Origin: Eledone cirrhosa
Lineage: Eukaryota; Mollusca; Cephalopoda; Octopoda; Eledonidae
Assembly (NCBI GenBank): GCA_964016885.1
Contig: OZ024745.1
Span: 46,804,272-46,868,271 of the forward strand
Direction: 5' to 3'
DNA: 64,000 bases
Under the pieces are notes generated by a model that worked only from the letters and a program-made list of their open reading frames with translations, searched no databases and was not told the origin of the DNA. A program made the translations under genes and the position numbers. Of this stretch, positions 46,896 to 60,263 are shown in pieces. How positions within the stretch are numbered: the stretch's first letter is position 1; the number at the start of each line of letters is the position of its first letter.

Positions 46896-47489
46896 AAATC
46901 GATATATAGAGTAATTTCACCCGCACAGACTCCCTCGTTCTTTCTCTCATGGCGAGAGTTAGTTCCCCTGACAGACACTTTATTTTAGATTACCCCCCCT
47001 AGTGGTTTATATTTATTTTCCCATGGAAGCAGATGTAAATTTTATCATCTTAGAAGTTGTAGTGAAACTCACATAGTCCCCACAAACATTTGGTTTGACA
47101 CTAATGCGAACATCTGCCATATTTCACTTTTAGACTGTAAGTATGAAATATATCGAATTATCATTTCGATATTTTATATTAACTAAAATAAAACTACATT
47201 AATAGAAGTGGATATGGAAGGAGAGACCATACCATAACACATGTTGGACCTTCATCAGTCCTGATGAGTGTTCCAGTTGTTTGATCAATGTAGCAGCTTG
47301 TTTGTGATATTAACATGCAAATGTATTTTTTTTACGTACCTACTACCTCCATCTCACTTTACAGACTGAGTTCAAATCCCGTCGAGGTTAACTTTGCCTT
47401 TCATCCTTACGGGATCGATAAAATAAAGTACCAGTAATACATTGGGATAATTGCTGGCCTTGTGCCAAAAGTAGAAACAATTATTATTT

Positions 47490-47665
47490 AGGGTGGTGGA
47501 TTGGCAGTATCGGACGCCATGCTTTGACATAGAGTTACGGACCTTGACATTCTGAGTTCAAATCCCACCGAGGTTAACTTTGCCTTTCATCCTTACGGGG
47601 ACAATAAAATAAAGTACCAGTAATGCACTGAGTAATTGCTGGCCTTGTGCTAAAAGTAGAAACAA
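47490..47665 (+). mobile_element. SINE copy inside the anchor
   Basis: GGTGGTGGATTGGCAGTATC through CTTGTGCTAAAAGTAGAAAC, with B-box-like GAGTTCAAATCCC. AACAATTATTAT occurs on both sides. A headless copy of the same SINE (47341-47480) precedes it, so it inserted at the tail of the first or arose as a dimer. All five anchors share this arrangement. Confidence 0.8.
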
Positions 47666-48198
47666 TTATTATCTCTGTAAGATATTTATTTTATTATCTG
47701 CTCAGTATCGTGGTTAGAATTGGGTTTTATCTTATATCTCTATTCCTTTCCCCCTTTACATTTCATTACACCGGCATTCTTGTATTGCCTTATCTCCTTA
47801 ATGCTTACTTCGAACAACGTGCCAGAGGACATCAGGCAGACACGCATAGATACGTACGACAAGTTGACTGAGATGGCAATAATAGCTGCTAAATTATAGG
47901 AAGCCCCCAGCTGTGATCTGACTGAAAAGAGACAAGTGAATACGGTGAAATACCACTATGACAGAATTTGTGGTAGCATATATATAAGGATAATATTCAA
48001 CCACAAGTCTACATGTTAAAACTAGCGTCCTGTCCAGGGGTGAGTCTTGAACTCTGTCGCTTCACGCCATAAAACCAGGATAAGCACCGGTCAAATGAGC
48101 CTTCTTGCTTAACACACACTTGAGACATATCACCTTGACCAACCAGTCTGTCGGGCGCCGCTGGTCACAGCACGTGCTGTTTTAGCCATCCTTTTTTT

Positions 48199-49110
48199 AT
48201 GTGGGGTGGGGGGTGGGGGGGTGTTCCGTTTTTTATTTGGGTGTCCCATTATTTTATTTGGGTGGTCGTTTTTTATGGGGGGTCCGTTTTTTATTTGGGT
48301 GCCCCGTTTTTTATGGGGGGTGCCCGTTTTTTATGGGGGGTATCCGTTTTTTATTTGGGTGCCCCGTTTTTATGTGGGGTGGGGGGTGGGGGGTCCGTGT
48401 TTTATTTTGGTGCCCGGTTTTTTTATGGGGGGGTCCGTTTCTTATTTGGGTGCCCCGTTTTTTATTTGGGTGCCCCTTTTTTTTTATTTGAGTGCCCCGT
48501 TTTTTATTTGGGTGCCCCGTTTTTTATTTGGGTGCCCCGTTTTTTTATTTGAGTGCCCCGTTTTTTACTTGGGTGCCCCGTTTTTTATTTGGGTGCCCGT
48601 TTTTTTATTTCAGTGCCCCGTTTTTTATTTGGGTGCCCCGTTTTTTATTTGGGTGCCCCGTTTTTTATATGGGTACCCCTTTTTTTTATTTGGGTGCCTC
48701 GTTTTGTATTTGGGTCCCCGTTTTTATTGGGGGGTGCCATTTTTTTTTATTTGGATGCTCCGTTTTTTATTTAGGTGGCCCGTTTTTTTATTTGGGTGCC
48801 CCGTTTTTAATTTGGGTGCCCCGTTTTTTTATTTGGGTGCTCCGTTTTTTATTTGGGTGCTCCTTTTTTTTCATTTGGGTGCCCCATTTTTATGGGGTGG
48901 TGTCCGTTTTTTTATGGGGGAGGGTCCCTTTCTTATTTGGGTGTCCCGTTTTATGGGGGGGGGGGGGGGGTCCATTTTTTATTTGGGTGCCTCGTTTTTT
49001 TTATCTGGGTGCCACGTTTTTTTATTTGGGTGCCACGTTTTTTTATTTGGGTGCCACGTTTTTTTATTTGGGTGCCCCGTTTTTTATTGGGTGGGGGTCC
49101 GTTTTTTATT
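48199..49110. repeat. 20-bp minisatellite array, unit 1 (about 0.9 kb)
   Basis: Variants of GTGCCCCGTTTTTTATTTGG repeat head to tail, mixed with TATGGGGGGTCCG forms. The T run varies from five to nine. The plus strand is almost free of A. The 17-bp inverted repeat lies at 48129-48145 (one mismatch) and 49111-49127. Confidence 0.95.
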
Positions 49111-50878
49111 TGGTCGGTCAAGGTGATAATAGTGTAATAATTTTTATTAGGCGAATTATTATCAAAAGTGACATATTTTGTATACTGAAGGCAATTCTAC
49201 TGATATACACACTATTTAGAAACATTCATACTGAAGAGAATCCATACAACTATAGTATTTCCAATTAATATTTACTTTCAAAACAGTGAATTAACTAAAC
49301 ATAAACACATTTGTAAATTGCATGGTAGAATTTACAGGCAATCGAAATGTGGTTACTAAGAGTTAAGTACCTCAGTTATTGACACAATTGATTCCTTCAG
49401 CGTGGCTGAATGGTTAGCAAATTGGATTCGCAATCGTGAGGTTGTAACTTCGATTCCGGGAAGGGCGATGCGTTATGTCCTTGAGTAAGACACTTTATTT
49501 CACGTTGCTCCTTCTACCTGGAGTTGCGATCGATATATAGTATTAACAAGTGGAAAGACCAACGGGAACATTGTTTCCTCGGTCCAATTTGACTAAAAAT
49601 CGATATATAGAGTAATTTCACCCGCACAGACTCCCTCGTTCTTTCTCTCATGGCGAGAGTTAGTTCCCCTGACAGACACTTTATTTTAGATTACCTCCCC
49701 TAGTGGTTTATTTTTATTTTCCCATGGAAGCAGATGTAAACTTTATCATCTTGGAAGTCGTAGTGAAACTCACATAGTCCCCACAAACATTTGGTTTGAC
49801 AGTAATGCGAACATCTGCCATATTTCACTTTTAGACTGTAAGTATGAAATATATCGAATTATCATTTCGATATTTTATATTAACTAAAATAAAACTACAT
49901 TAATAGAAGTGGATATGGAAGGAGAGACCATACCATAACACATGTTGGACCTTCATCAGTTCTGATGAGTGTTCCAGTTGTTTGATCAATGTAGCAGCTT
50001 GTTTGTGATATTAACATGCAAATGTATTTTTTCTACGTACCTACTACCTCCATCTCACTTTACAGACTGAGTTCAAATCCCGTCGAGGTTAACTTTGCCT
50101 TTCATCCTTACGGGGTCGATAAAATAAAGTACCAGTAATACATTGGAATAATTGCTGGCCTTGTGCCAAAAGTAGAAACAATTATTATTTAGGGTGGTGG
50201 ATTGGCAATATCGGACGCCATGCTTTGACATAGAGTTACGGCCCTTGACATTCTGAGTTCAAATCCCACCGAGGTTAACTTTGCCTTTCATCCTTACGGG
50301 GTCGATAAAATAAAGTACCAGTAATGCACTGAGTAATTGCTGGCCTTGTGCTAAAAGTAGAAACAATTATTATGTCTGTAAGATATTTATTTTATTATCT
50401 GCTCAGTATCGAGGTTAGAATTGGGTTTTATCTTATATCTCTATTCCTTTCCCCCTTTACATTTCATTACACCGGCATTCTTGCTTACTTCGAACAATGT
50501 GCCAGAGGACATCAGGCAGACACGCATAGATACGTACGACAAGTTGACTGAGATGGCAATAATAGCTGCTAAATTATAGGAAGCCCCAGCTGTGATCTGA
50601 CTGAAAAGAGACAAGTGAATACGGTGAAATAACACTATGACAGAATTTGTGGTAGCATATATATAAGGATAATATTCAACCACAAGTCTACATGTTAAAA
50701 CTAGCGTCCTGTCCAGGGGTGAGTCTTGAACTCTGTCGCTTCACGCCATAAAACTAGGATAAGCACCGGTCAAATGAGCCTTCTTGCTTAACACACACTT
50801 GAGACATATCACCTTGACCGACCAGTCTGTCGGGCGCCGCTGGTCACAGCACGTGCTGTTTTAGCCATCCTTTTTTAT
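49111..50878. repeat. Macrosatellite anchor, unit 2
   Basis: Near-identical by eye to units 3 and 5. It begins with the right inverted repeat TGGTCGGTCAAGGTGAT. A deletion near 50483 removes GTATTGCCTTATCTCCTTAA and a few more bases, at short repeats of CTTAC-type text, shortening the 74-codon frame to 67. Confidence 0.9.
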
Positions 50879-51704
50879 GGGGGGGGGGGTCCGTTTTTTA
50901 TGGGGGGTGGTCCGTTTTTATTTGGATGTCCGTTTTTTATGGAGGGGAGGTCCGTTTCTTATTTTGGTGCCCCGTTTTTTATTTGGGTGTCCCATTATTT
51001 TATTTGGGTGTCCCATTATTTTATTTGGGTGCCCCGTTTTTTATTTGGGTGCCCCGTTTTTTTATTTGGGGGTCCGTTTTTTATTTGGGTGCCCCGTTTA
51101 TTTATGGGGGCGGGTTCGTTTTTTATTTGGATGCACCGTTTTTTTATGGGGGGTCCGTTTTTATCTGGGTACCCCGTTTATTATGGGAGGGGGCGTTTTT
51201 TATTTGGGTGCCTCGTTTTTTATTTGGGTGCCCCGTTTTTTATTTGGGTGCCCCGTTTTTTTATGGAGGGGTCCGTTTTTTATTTGGGTGCCCCGTTTTT
51301 TATGGGGGGGGTCCGTTTATTATTTGGGTGCCCCGTTTTTTTATGGGGGGATCCGTTTTTTATTTGGGTGCCCCGTTTTTTATTTGGGTGCCCCGTTTTC
51401 ATGGGGGAGTCCGTTTTTTATTTGGGTGCCCCGTTTTTTTATGGGGGCTCCGTTTTTTATTTGGGTCCGTTTTTTATTTGGATGTCCCGTTTTTTTATGG
51501 GGGAGGTCTGTTTTTTATTTGGGTGCCCCGTTTTTTTATGGGGGGGGGGGTCCGTTTTTTATTTGGGCGCCCCGTTTTTTATTTGGGTGCCCCGTTTTTA
51601 TTTGGGTGCCCCGTCTTTTTATGGGGGGTCCGTTTTTTTATTTGGGTGCCCTGTTTTTTATTTGGGTGCCCCGTTTTTTATTGGGTGGGGGTCCGTTTTT
51701 TATT
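50879..51704. repeat. 20-bp minisatellite array, unit 2 (about 0.8 kb)
   Basis: It opens with a run of 11 G, then the same 20-bp unit and its G-rich variants. The order of variants at its start matches units 3 and 5 almost base for base. Bracketed by inverted repeats at 50808-50824 and 51705-51721. Confidence 0.95.
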
Positions 51705-53494
51705 TGGTCGGTCAAGGTGATAATAGTGTAATAATTTTTATTAGGCGAATTATTATCAAAAGTGACATATTTTGTATACTGAAGGCAATTCTACTGATAT
51801 ACACACTATTTAGAAACATTCATACTGAAGAGAATCCATACAACTATAGTATTTCCAATTAATATTTACTTTCAAAACAGTGAATTAACTAAACATAAAC
51901 ACATTTGTAAATTGCATGGTAGAATTTACAGGCAATCGAAATGTGGTTACTAAGAGTTAAGTACCTCAGTTATTGACACAATTGATTCCTTCAGCGTGGC
52001 TGAATGGTTAGCAAATTGGATTCGCAATCGTGAGGTTGTAACTTCGATTCCGGGAAGGGCGATGCGTTATGTCCTTGAGTAAGACACTTTATTTCACGTT
52101 GCTCCTTCTACCTGGAGTTGCGATCGATATATAGTATTAACAAGTGGAAAGACCAACGGGAACATTGTTTCCTCGGTCCAATTTGACGAAAAAATCGATA
52201 TATAGAGTAATTTCACCCGCACAGTCTCCCTCGTTCTTTCTCTCATGGCGAGAGTTAGTTCCCCTGACAGACACTTTATTTTAGATTACCTCCCCTAGTG
52301 GTTTATTTTTATTTTCCCATGGAAGCAGATGTAAACTTTATCATCTTGGAAGTCGTAGTGAAACTCACATAGTCCCCACAAACATTTGGTTTGACAGTAA
52401 TGCGAACATCTGCCATATTTCACTTTTAGACTGTAAGTATGAAATATATCGAATTATCATTTCGATATTTTATATTAACTAAAATAAAACTACATTAATA
52501 GAAGTGGATATGGAAGGAGAGACCATACCATAACACATGTTGGACCTTCATCAGTTCTGATGAGTGTTCCAGTTGTTTGATCAATGTAGCAGCTTGTTTG
52601 TGATATCAACATGCAAATGTATTTTTTCTACGTACCTACTACCTCCATCTCACTTTACAGACTGAGTTCAAATCCCGTCGAGGTTAACTTTGCCTTTCAT
52701 CCTTACGGGGTCGATAAAATAAAGTACCAGTAATACATTGGAATAATTGCTGGCCTTGTGCCAAAAGTAGAAACAATTATTATTTAGGGTGGTGGATTGG
52801 CAATATCGGACGCCATGCTTTGACATAGAGTTACGGCCCTTGACATTCTGAGTTCAAATCCCACCGAGGTTAACTTTGCCTTTCATCCTTACGGGGTCGA
52901 TAAAATAAAGTACCAGTAATGCACTGAGTAATTGCTGGCCTTGTGCTAAAAGTAGAAACAATTATTATGTCTGTAAGATATTTATTTTATTATCTGCTCA
53001 GTATCGAGGTTAGAATTGGGTTTTATCTTATATCTCTATTCCTTTCCCCCTTTACATTTCATTACACCGGCATTCTTGTATTGCCTTATCTCCTTAATGC
53101 TTACTTCGAACAATGTGCCAGAGGACATCAGGCAGACACGCATAGATACGTACGACAAGTTGACTGAGATGGCAATAATAGCTGCTAAATTATAGGAAGC
53201 CCCAGCTGTGATCTGACTGAAAAGAGACAAGTGAATACGGTGAAATACCACTATGACAGAATTTGTGGTAGCATATATATAAGGATAATATTCAACCACA
53301 AGTCTACATGTTAAAACTAGCGTCCTGTCCAGGGGTGAGTCTTGAACTCTGTCGCTTCACGCCATAAAACCAGGATAAGCACCGGTCAAATGAGCCTTCT
53401 TGCTTAACACACACTTGAGACATATCACCTTGACCGACCAGTCTGTCGGGCGCCGCTGGTCACAGCACGTGCTGTTTTAGCCATCCTTTTTTAT
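51705..53494. repeat. Macrosatellite anchor, unit 3
   Basis: Same content as unit 2, with the full 74-codon frame (52943-53167). It carries TATGTCTG where units 1 and 4 have TATCTCTG. Confidence 0.9.
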
Positions 53495-56400
53495 GGGGGG
53501 GGGGGGGGTCCGTTTTTTATGGGGAGTGGTCCGTTTTTATTTGGATGTCCGTTTTTTATGGAGGGGAGGTCCGTTTCTTATTTTGGTGCCCCGTTTTTTA
53601 TTTGGGTGTCCCATTATTTTATTTGGGTGCCCCGTTTTTTATTTGGGTGCCCCGTTTTTTTATTTGGCGGTCCGTTTTTTATTTGGGTGCCCCGTTTATT
53701 TTATGGGGGGGGGGGTTATTTGGGTGCCCCGTTTATTTATGGGGGCGGGTTCGTTTTTAATTTGGATGCACCGTTTTTTTATGGGGGGTCCGTTTTTATC
53801 TGGGTACCCCGTTTATTATGGGAGGGGGCGGTTTTTATTTGGGTGCCTCGTTTTTTATTTGGGTGCCCCGTTTTTTATTTGGGTGCCCCGTTTTTTTATG
53901 GAGGGGTCCGTTTTTTATTTGGGTGCCCCGTTTTAAAGGTTGGTCCGTTTTTTATTTGGGTGCCCCTTTTTTTAATTGGGTTCCCCATTCTTTATTTGGG
54001 TGCCCTGTTCTTTATTTGGGTGCCCCGTTTTTTATTTGCGTGCTCCGTTTTTTTATTTGGGTGCCCCGTTTTTTATGGGGGGTTCCGTCTTTTGTTTGGG
54101 TGCCCCGTTTTTTATTTGGGTGCCCCGTTTTATTATTTGGGTTCCCCGTTTTTAATTTGGGTGCTCCGTTTTTTTATTTGGATGCCCGTTTTTTATTTGG
54201 GTGCACCGTATTTTATTTGGGTGAACCGTATTTTATTTGGGTGCCTCGTCTATTATTTGGGTGCCCCGTTTTTTATTGGGGTGGGGTTCGTTTTTTATGG
54301 TGGAGTCCGTTTTTTATTTGGGTGCCCCGTTTTATGGGGGGGCGTATTTTATTTGGGTGCCCCGTTTTTATATGGGGGGTCCGTTTTTTATTTGGGTGCC
54401 CCGTCTTTTTATTTGGGTGCCCCGTTTTTTATTTGAGTGCCCCGTTTTTTAATTGGGTTCCCCGTTCTTTATTTGGTTGCCCCGTTCTTTATTAGGGTGC
54501 CCCATTTTTTATTTGGGTGCCTCGTTTTTTTATTTGGGTGACTCGTTTTTTATTTGGGTGCCCCGTTTTTTTATTTGGGTGCCCCGTTTTTTATTTGGGT
54601 GCCCCGTTTTTTTATTTGGGTCCCTCGTTTTTTATTGGGTGGGGTCCGTTTTTTATTTGGGTGCCCCGTTTTAAAGGGTGGTCCGTTTTTTATTTGGGTT
54701 CCCCGTTCTTTATTTGGGTGCCCTGTTCTTTATTTGGGTGCCTAATCTTTTATTTGGTGCCCTGTTTTTTATTTGGGTGCCCCGTTTTATGGGCGGGTTC
54801 CGCTTTTTATTTGGATGCCCCGTTTTTTATTTGGTGCCCCGTTTTTAATTTGGGTACCCCGTACTTTTATTTGGGTGCCCCATTTTATTATTTGGGTTCC
54901 CCGTTTTTAATTTGGGTGCTCCGTTTTTTTATTTGGATGCCCGTTTTTTATTTGGGTGCACCGTATTTTATTTGGGTGAACCGTATTTTATTTGGGTGAA
55001 CCGTCTATTATTTGGGTGCCCCGTTTTTTATTGGGGTGGGGTTCGTTTTTTATGGTGGAGTCCGTTTTTTATTTGGGTGCCCCGTTTTATGGGGAGGGGG
55101 GGGGGCGTATTTTATTTGGGTGCCCCGTTTTTATATAGGGGGTCCGTTTTTTATTTGGGTGCCCCGTCTTTTTATTTGGGTGCCCCGTTTTTTATTTGAG
55201 TGCCCCGTTTTTTAATTGGGTTCCCCGTTCTTTATTTGGTTGCCCCGTTCTTTATTAGGGTGCCCCGTTTTTTTATTTGGGTGCCCCGTTTTTTATTTGG
55301 GTGCCCCGTTTTTTTATTTGGGTCCCTCGTTTTTTATTGGGTGGGGTCCGTTTTTTATTTGGGTGCCCCGTTTTAAAGGGTGGTCCGTTTTTTATTTGGG
55401 TTCCCCGTTCTTTATTTGGGTGCCCCATCTTTTATTTGGTGCCCCGTTTTTTATTTGGGTGCCCCGTTTTATGGGCGGGTTCCGTTTTTTATTTGGATGA
55501 CCCGTTTTTTATCTGGTGCCCCGTTTTTAATTTGGGTACCCCGTACTTTTATTTGGGTGCGCGTTTTTTTATTTGGGTGCACGTTTTTTTATTTGGGTGC
55601 ACGTTTTTTTATTTTGGTGCCCCTTTTTTTATTTGGGTGCCCAGTTTTTTATTGGGGGTGGGTCCGTTTCTTATTTGGGCGTCCCGTTTTTCTATTTGGG
55701 TGCCCCTTTATTATTTGGGTGCCCCGTCTTTTATCTGGGTGCTCGGTTTTTTTTTAGGGTGCCCGTCTTTTATGGGGGGTCCGTTTTTTTATTTGGGTGA
55801 CCCGTTTTTTAATTTGGGTGCCCTGTTTTTATTTGGGTGCCCCGTTTTTTATGGGGGTTCCGTTTCTAATTTGGGTGGCCGGTTTTTTATTTGGGTGGTC
55901 GGTTTTTTATTTGGGTGACCAGTTATATTATTTGAGTGCCCCGTTTTTTATTGGGGTCCGTTTTTTATGGGGGGTCCGTTTTTTATTTGGGTGCCCCGTT
56001 TTTTATGGGGTCCGTTTTTTATGGGGTGTCCATTTTTTATTTGGGTGCCCCGTCTTTTATGGGGTCCGTTTTTTTATGGGGTGTCAATTTTTTATTTGGG
56101 TGCCCCGTTTTTTATGTAGGTTCCTTTTTTTATTTGGGTGGTCGGTTTTAATGGGCGGGGTCCGTTATTTATTTGGGCGCATCGTTTTTTTATGGGGTGG
56201 TTGTTTGGGTTCCCCGTTTTTTATTTGGGTGCCCCGTTTTTGATTTGGGTGCACAGGGTTTTATTATGGGGTGGTTGTTTGGGTTCCCCGTTTTTTATTT
56301 GGGTGTCCCGTTTTTTTATTTAGGTGCCCCTTTTTTATTTGGGTGCCCCGTCTTTTATTTGGGTGCCCCGTTTTTTTAATTTGGGTGCCCCTTTTTATTT

Positions 56401-58493
56401 GGGTGCACAGGGTTTTATTTGAGTGCCCCTTTTTTTATTTGGGTGCCCTTTTTTTAAGGGAGGGCGTCCGTTTTTTATTTGGACGCCCCGATTTTTATCT
56501 GGTGCCCCGTTTTTTATTTGGGTGCCCCGTTTTTTTATTTGGGTGCTCCGTTTTTTTATTTGGGTGCCCGTTTTTTATTGGGGGTTGAGTCCGTTTTTTA
56601 TTTGGGTGCCCCGTTTTTTTTTTTTTGGGTGCCCGTTTTTTATGGGAGGCTCCGTTTTTTATTTGGGTTCCGCGTTCTTTATTTGGGTGCCCTGTTATTT
56701 TATTTGGCTGCCCGTTTTTTATTGGGGGTTTTTTTTTATTTGTGTGCCCCTATTTTATTTGGGTGCCCCGTCTTTTATTTGGGTGCCCCTTTTTTATTTG
56801 GATTCCCCGTTTTTTTTCTAGGTTCACCGTTTTTTATTTGGGTTCCCCTTTTTTTATTTGGGTGCCCGTTTTTTAAGGGAGGGGGTCCGTTTTTTATTTG
56901 GGTGCCCCTTTTTTGTTATTTGGATGCCCCGTTCTTTATTTGGGTGGCCGTTTTCTTTATTTGCGTGCCCATTTTTTATGGTGGGGTCCGTTTTTCATTT
57001 GGGTGCCCCGTCCTTTATTTGGGTGCCCCGTTTTTTATTTGGGTGCTCTGTTTTTTTATTTGGGTGCCACGTTTTTTATGGGTTGGGGTCAGTTTTTTTA
57101 TGAGGGTGCGTTTTTTATTTGGGTGCCCCGTTTTTTATTTGGGTGCCCCATTTTTTTATTTGGGTGCCAGGTATTTTATTTGGGTGCCCCGTTTTTTATT
57201 TGGGTGCCCGATTTTTTTATTTGTGTGCCCCGTTATTTATTTGGGTACCCGTTTTTTATGGGGGGTAGGGGGCGTTTTTTATTTGGGTGCACCGTTTTTT
57301 ATGGGGGGGGGGGGGCGTTTTTTATCTACGTGCCCCTTTTTTTATTTGGGTGCCCCGTTTTTTATTTGGGTGCCCCATTTTTTTATTTGGGTGCCAGGTA
57401 TTTTATTTGGGTGCCACGTTTTTTATTTGGGTGCCCCGTTTTTTATTTGGGTGCCCCGTTTTTTATTTGGGTGCCCCGTTTTTTATTTGTGTGCCCCGTT
57501 TTTTTATTTGGGTGCGCCGTTTTTTATGGGGGGGCCGTTTATTATGGGGGCTCCGTTTTTTATTTGGGTGACTCGTTTTTTATTTGGGTGCCCCGTTTTT
57601 ATGGGGGATGTGCGTTCTTGATGGGGGGCATTTTTTATGGGGAGGGCCGTTTTTTATTTGGGTGCTCGGTTTTTTTATTTGGCTGCCCCGTTTTTTATGG
57701 GGTCGGGTCCGTTTTTTATGGGTCGGAGTCCCTTTTTTATTTGGGTTCCCCGTTTTATGGGGGCGGGTGGCGTTATTTATTTGGTTGCCCCGTTTTTTAT
57801 TTGGGTGCCCGGTCTTTTTTTTTATCAGGGTGCCCGGTTTTTTTTTATCAGGAAGCCCCGCTTTTTATGGGGGTCCGTTTTTTATGGGGGGTCCGTTTTT
57901 TATGGGGGGGGGGTCCGTTTTTTATTTGGGTGCCCCATTTTTTATTTGGTGCCCCGTTTTTTATTTGAGTGCCCCGTTTTTTATTTGGGTGCCCCGTTTT
58001 ATATGGGTGCCCCGTTTTTTTATTTGGGTGCCCCGTTTTGTATTTGCGTCCCCGTTTTTTTATTTGGGTGCCCCATTTTGTATTTGGGTCCCCGTTTTGA
58101 TTGGGGGTGCCCGTTTTTTTTATTTGGGTGCCCCGTTTTTTATTTGGGTGCCCCTTTTTTTTTATTTGGGTACCCCTTTTTAATTTGGGTGCCCCGTTTT
58201 TTTATTTGGGTGCCCCGATTTTATTTGGGTGCTCCGTTTTTTTATTTGGGTGCCCCATTCTTATGGGGTGGGGTCCGTTTTTTATGGAGAGTCCCTTTTT
58301 TATTAGGGTGTCCCGTTTTATGAGGGGGCGGGGGTCCGTTTTTTTATTTGGGTGCCCCTTTTTTTTTATCTGGGTGCCCCGTTTTTTTTGGGGTGCGGCG
58401 TTTTTTATTTGAGTGCCCCGTTTTTTTATTTGGGTGCCACGTTTGTTTATTTGGGTGCCCCGTTTTTTATTGGGTGGGGGTCCGTTTTTAATT
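53495..58493. repeat. 20-bp minisatellite array, unit 3 (about 5.0 kb)
   Basis: This is the longest array, roughly 250 units. It opens with 14 G. It has a higher-order period: the landmark AAAGGTTGGTCCG/AAAGGGTGGTCCG occurs at 53935, 54673 and 55375 (spacings 738 and 702), each with similar following variants. Its right part shares variants (GTGCCAGGTATTTTATTTGG) with unit 4. Bracketed by inverted repeats at 53424-53440 and 58494-58510. Confidence 0.95.
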
Positions 58494-60263
58494 TGGTCGG
58501 TCAAGGTGATAATAGTGTAATAATTTTTATTAGGCGAATTATTATCAAAAGTGACATATTTTGTATACTGAAGGCAATTCTACTGATATACACACTATTT
58601 AGAAACATTCATACTGAAGAGAATCCATACAACTATAGTATTTCCAATTAATATTTACTTTCAAAACAGTGAATTAACTAAACATAAACACATTTGTAAA
58701 TTGCATGGTAGAATTTACAGGCAATCGAAATGTGGTTACTAAGAGTTAACTACCTCAGTTATTGACACAATTGATTCCTTCAGCGTGGCTGAATGGTTAG
58801 AAAATTGGATTCGCAATCGTGAGGTTGTAACTTCGATTCCGGGAAGGGCGATGCGTTATGTCCTTGAGTAAGACACTTTATTTCACGTTGCTCCTTCTAG
58901 CTGGAGCTGCGATCGATATATAATATTAACAAGTGGAAAGACCAACGGGAACATTGTTTCCTCGGTCCAATTTGACTAAAAATCGATATATAGAGTAATT
59001 TCACACGCACAGGCTCCCTCATTCTTTCTCTCATGGCGAGAGTTAGTTCCCCTAACAGACACTTTATTTTAGATTACCTCCCCTAGTGGTTTATTTTTAT
59101 TTTCCCATGGAAGCAGATGTAAACTTTATCATCTTAGAAGTTGTAGTGAAACTCACATAGTCCCCACAAACATTTGGTTTGACACTAATGCGAACATCTA
59201 CCATATTTCACTTTTAGACTGTAAGTATGAACTATATCGAATTATCATTTCGATATTTTATATTAACTAAAATAAAACTACATTAATAGAAGTGGATATG
59301 GAAGGAGAGACCATACCATAACACATGTTGGACCTTCATCAGTTCTGATGAGTGTTCCAGTTGTTTGATCAATGTAGCAGCTTGTTTGTGATATTAACAT
59401 GCAAATGTATTTTTTCTACGTACCTACTACCTCCATCTCACTTTACAGACTGAGTTCAAATCCCGTCGAGGTTAACTTTGCCTTTCATCCTTACGGGGTC
59501 GATAAAATAAAGTACCAGTAATACATTGGAATAATTGCTGGCCTTGTGCCAAAAGTAGAAACAATTATTATTTAGGGTGGTGGATTGGCAGTATCGGACG
59601 CCATACTTTGACATAGAGTTACGGCCCTTGAAATTCTGAGTTCAAATCCCACCGAGGTTAACTTTGCCTTTCATCCTTACGGGGTCGATAAAATAAAGTA
59701 CCAGTAATGCACTGAGTAATTGCTGGCCTTGTGCTAAAAGTAGAAACAATTATTATCTCTGTAAGATATTTATTTTATTATCTGCTCAGTATCGTGGTTA
59801 GAATTGGGTTTTATCTTATATCTCTATTCCTTTACCCCTTTACATTTCATTACACCGGCATTCTTGTATTGCCTTATCTCCTTAATGCTTACTTCAAACA
59901 ATGTGCCAAAGGACATCAGGCAGACACGCATAGATACGTACGACAAGTTGACTGAGATGGCAATAATAGCTGCTAAATTATAGGAAGCCCCCAGCTGTGA
60001 TCTGACTGAAAAGAGACAAGTGAATACGGTGAAATACCACTATGACAGAATTTGTGGTAGCATATATATAAGGATAATATTCAACCGCAAGTCTGCATGT
60101 TAAAACTGGTGTCCTGTCCAGGGGTGAGTCTTGAACTCTGTCGCTTCACGCCATAAAACCAGGATAAGCACCGGTCAAATGAGCCTTCTTGCTTAACGCA
60201 CACTTGAGACATATCACCTTGACCGACCAGTCTGTCGGGCGCCGCTGTTATAGCCATCTTTTT
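58494..60263. repeat. Macrosatellite anchor, unit 4
   Basis: Same content. It shares TATCTCTG with unit 1. The right end lacks GGTCACAGCACGTGCTG, so the 12-bp palindrome is missing here. The left inverted repeat is kept. Confidence 0.9.

Larger units (their letters stand above)
46434..48198. repeat. Macrosatellite anchor, unit 1
   Basis: Contents in order: a zinc-finger remnant (46524-46620), a tRNA-like SINE head (46698-46773), a middle part with CATGTTGGACCTTCATCAG, a headless SINE (47341-47480) and a complete SINE (about 47490-47665), a 74-codon open frame (47647-47871), and an end with the 12-bp palindrome CAGCACGTGCTG. The left edge differs from the other copies: it joins a SINE, not a 20-bp array. 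It therefore marks the ancestral boundary. Confidence 0.9.
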
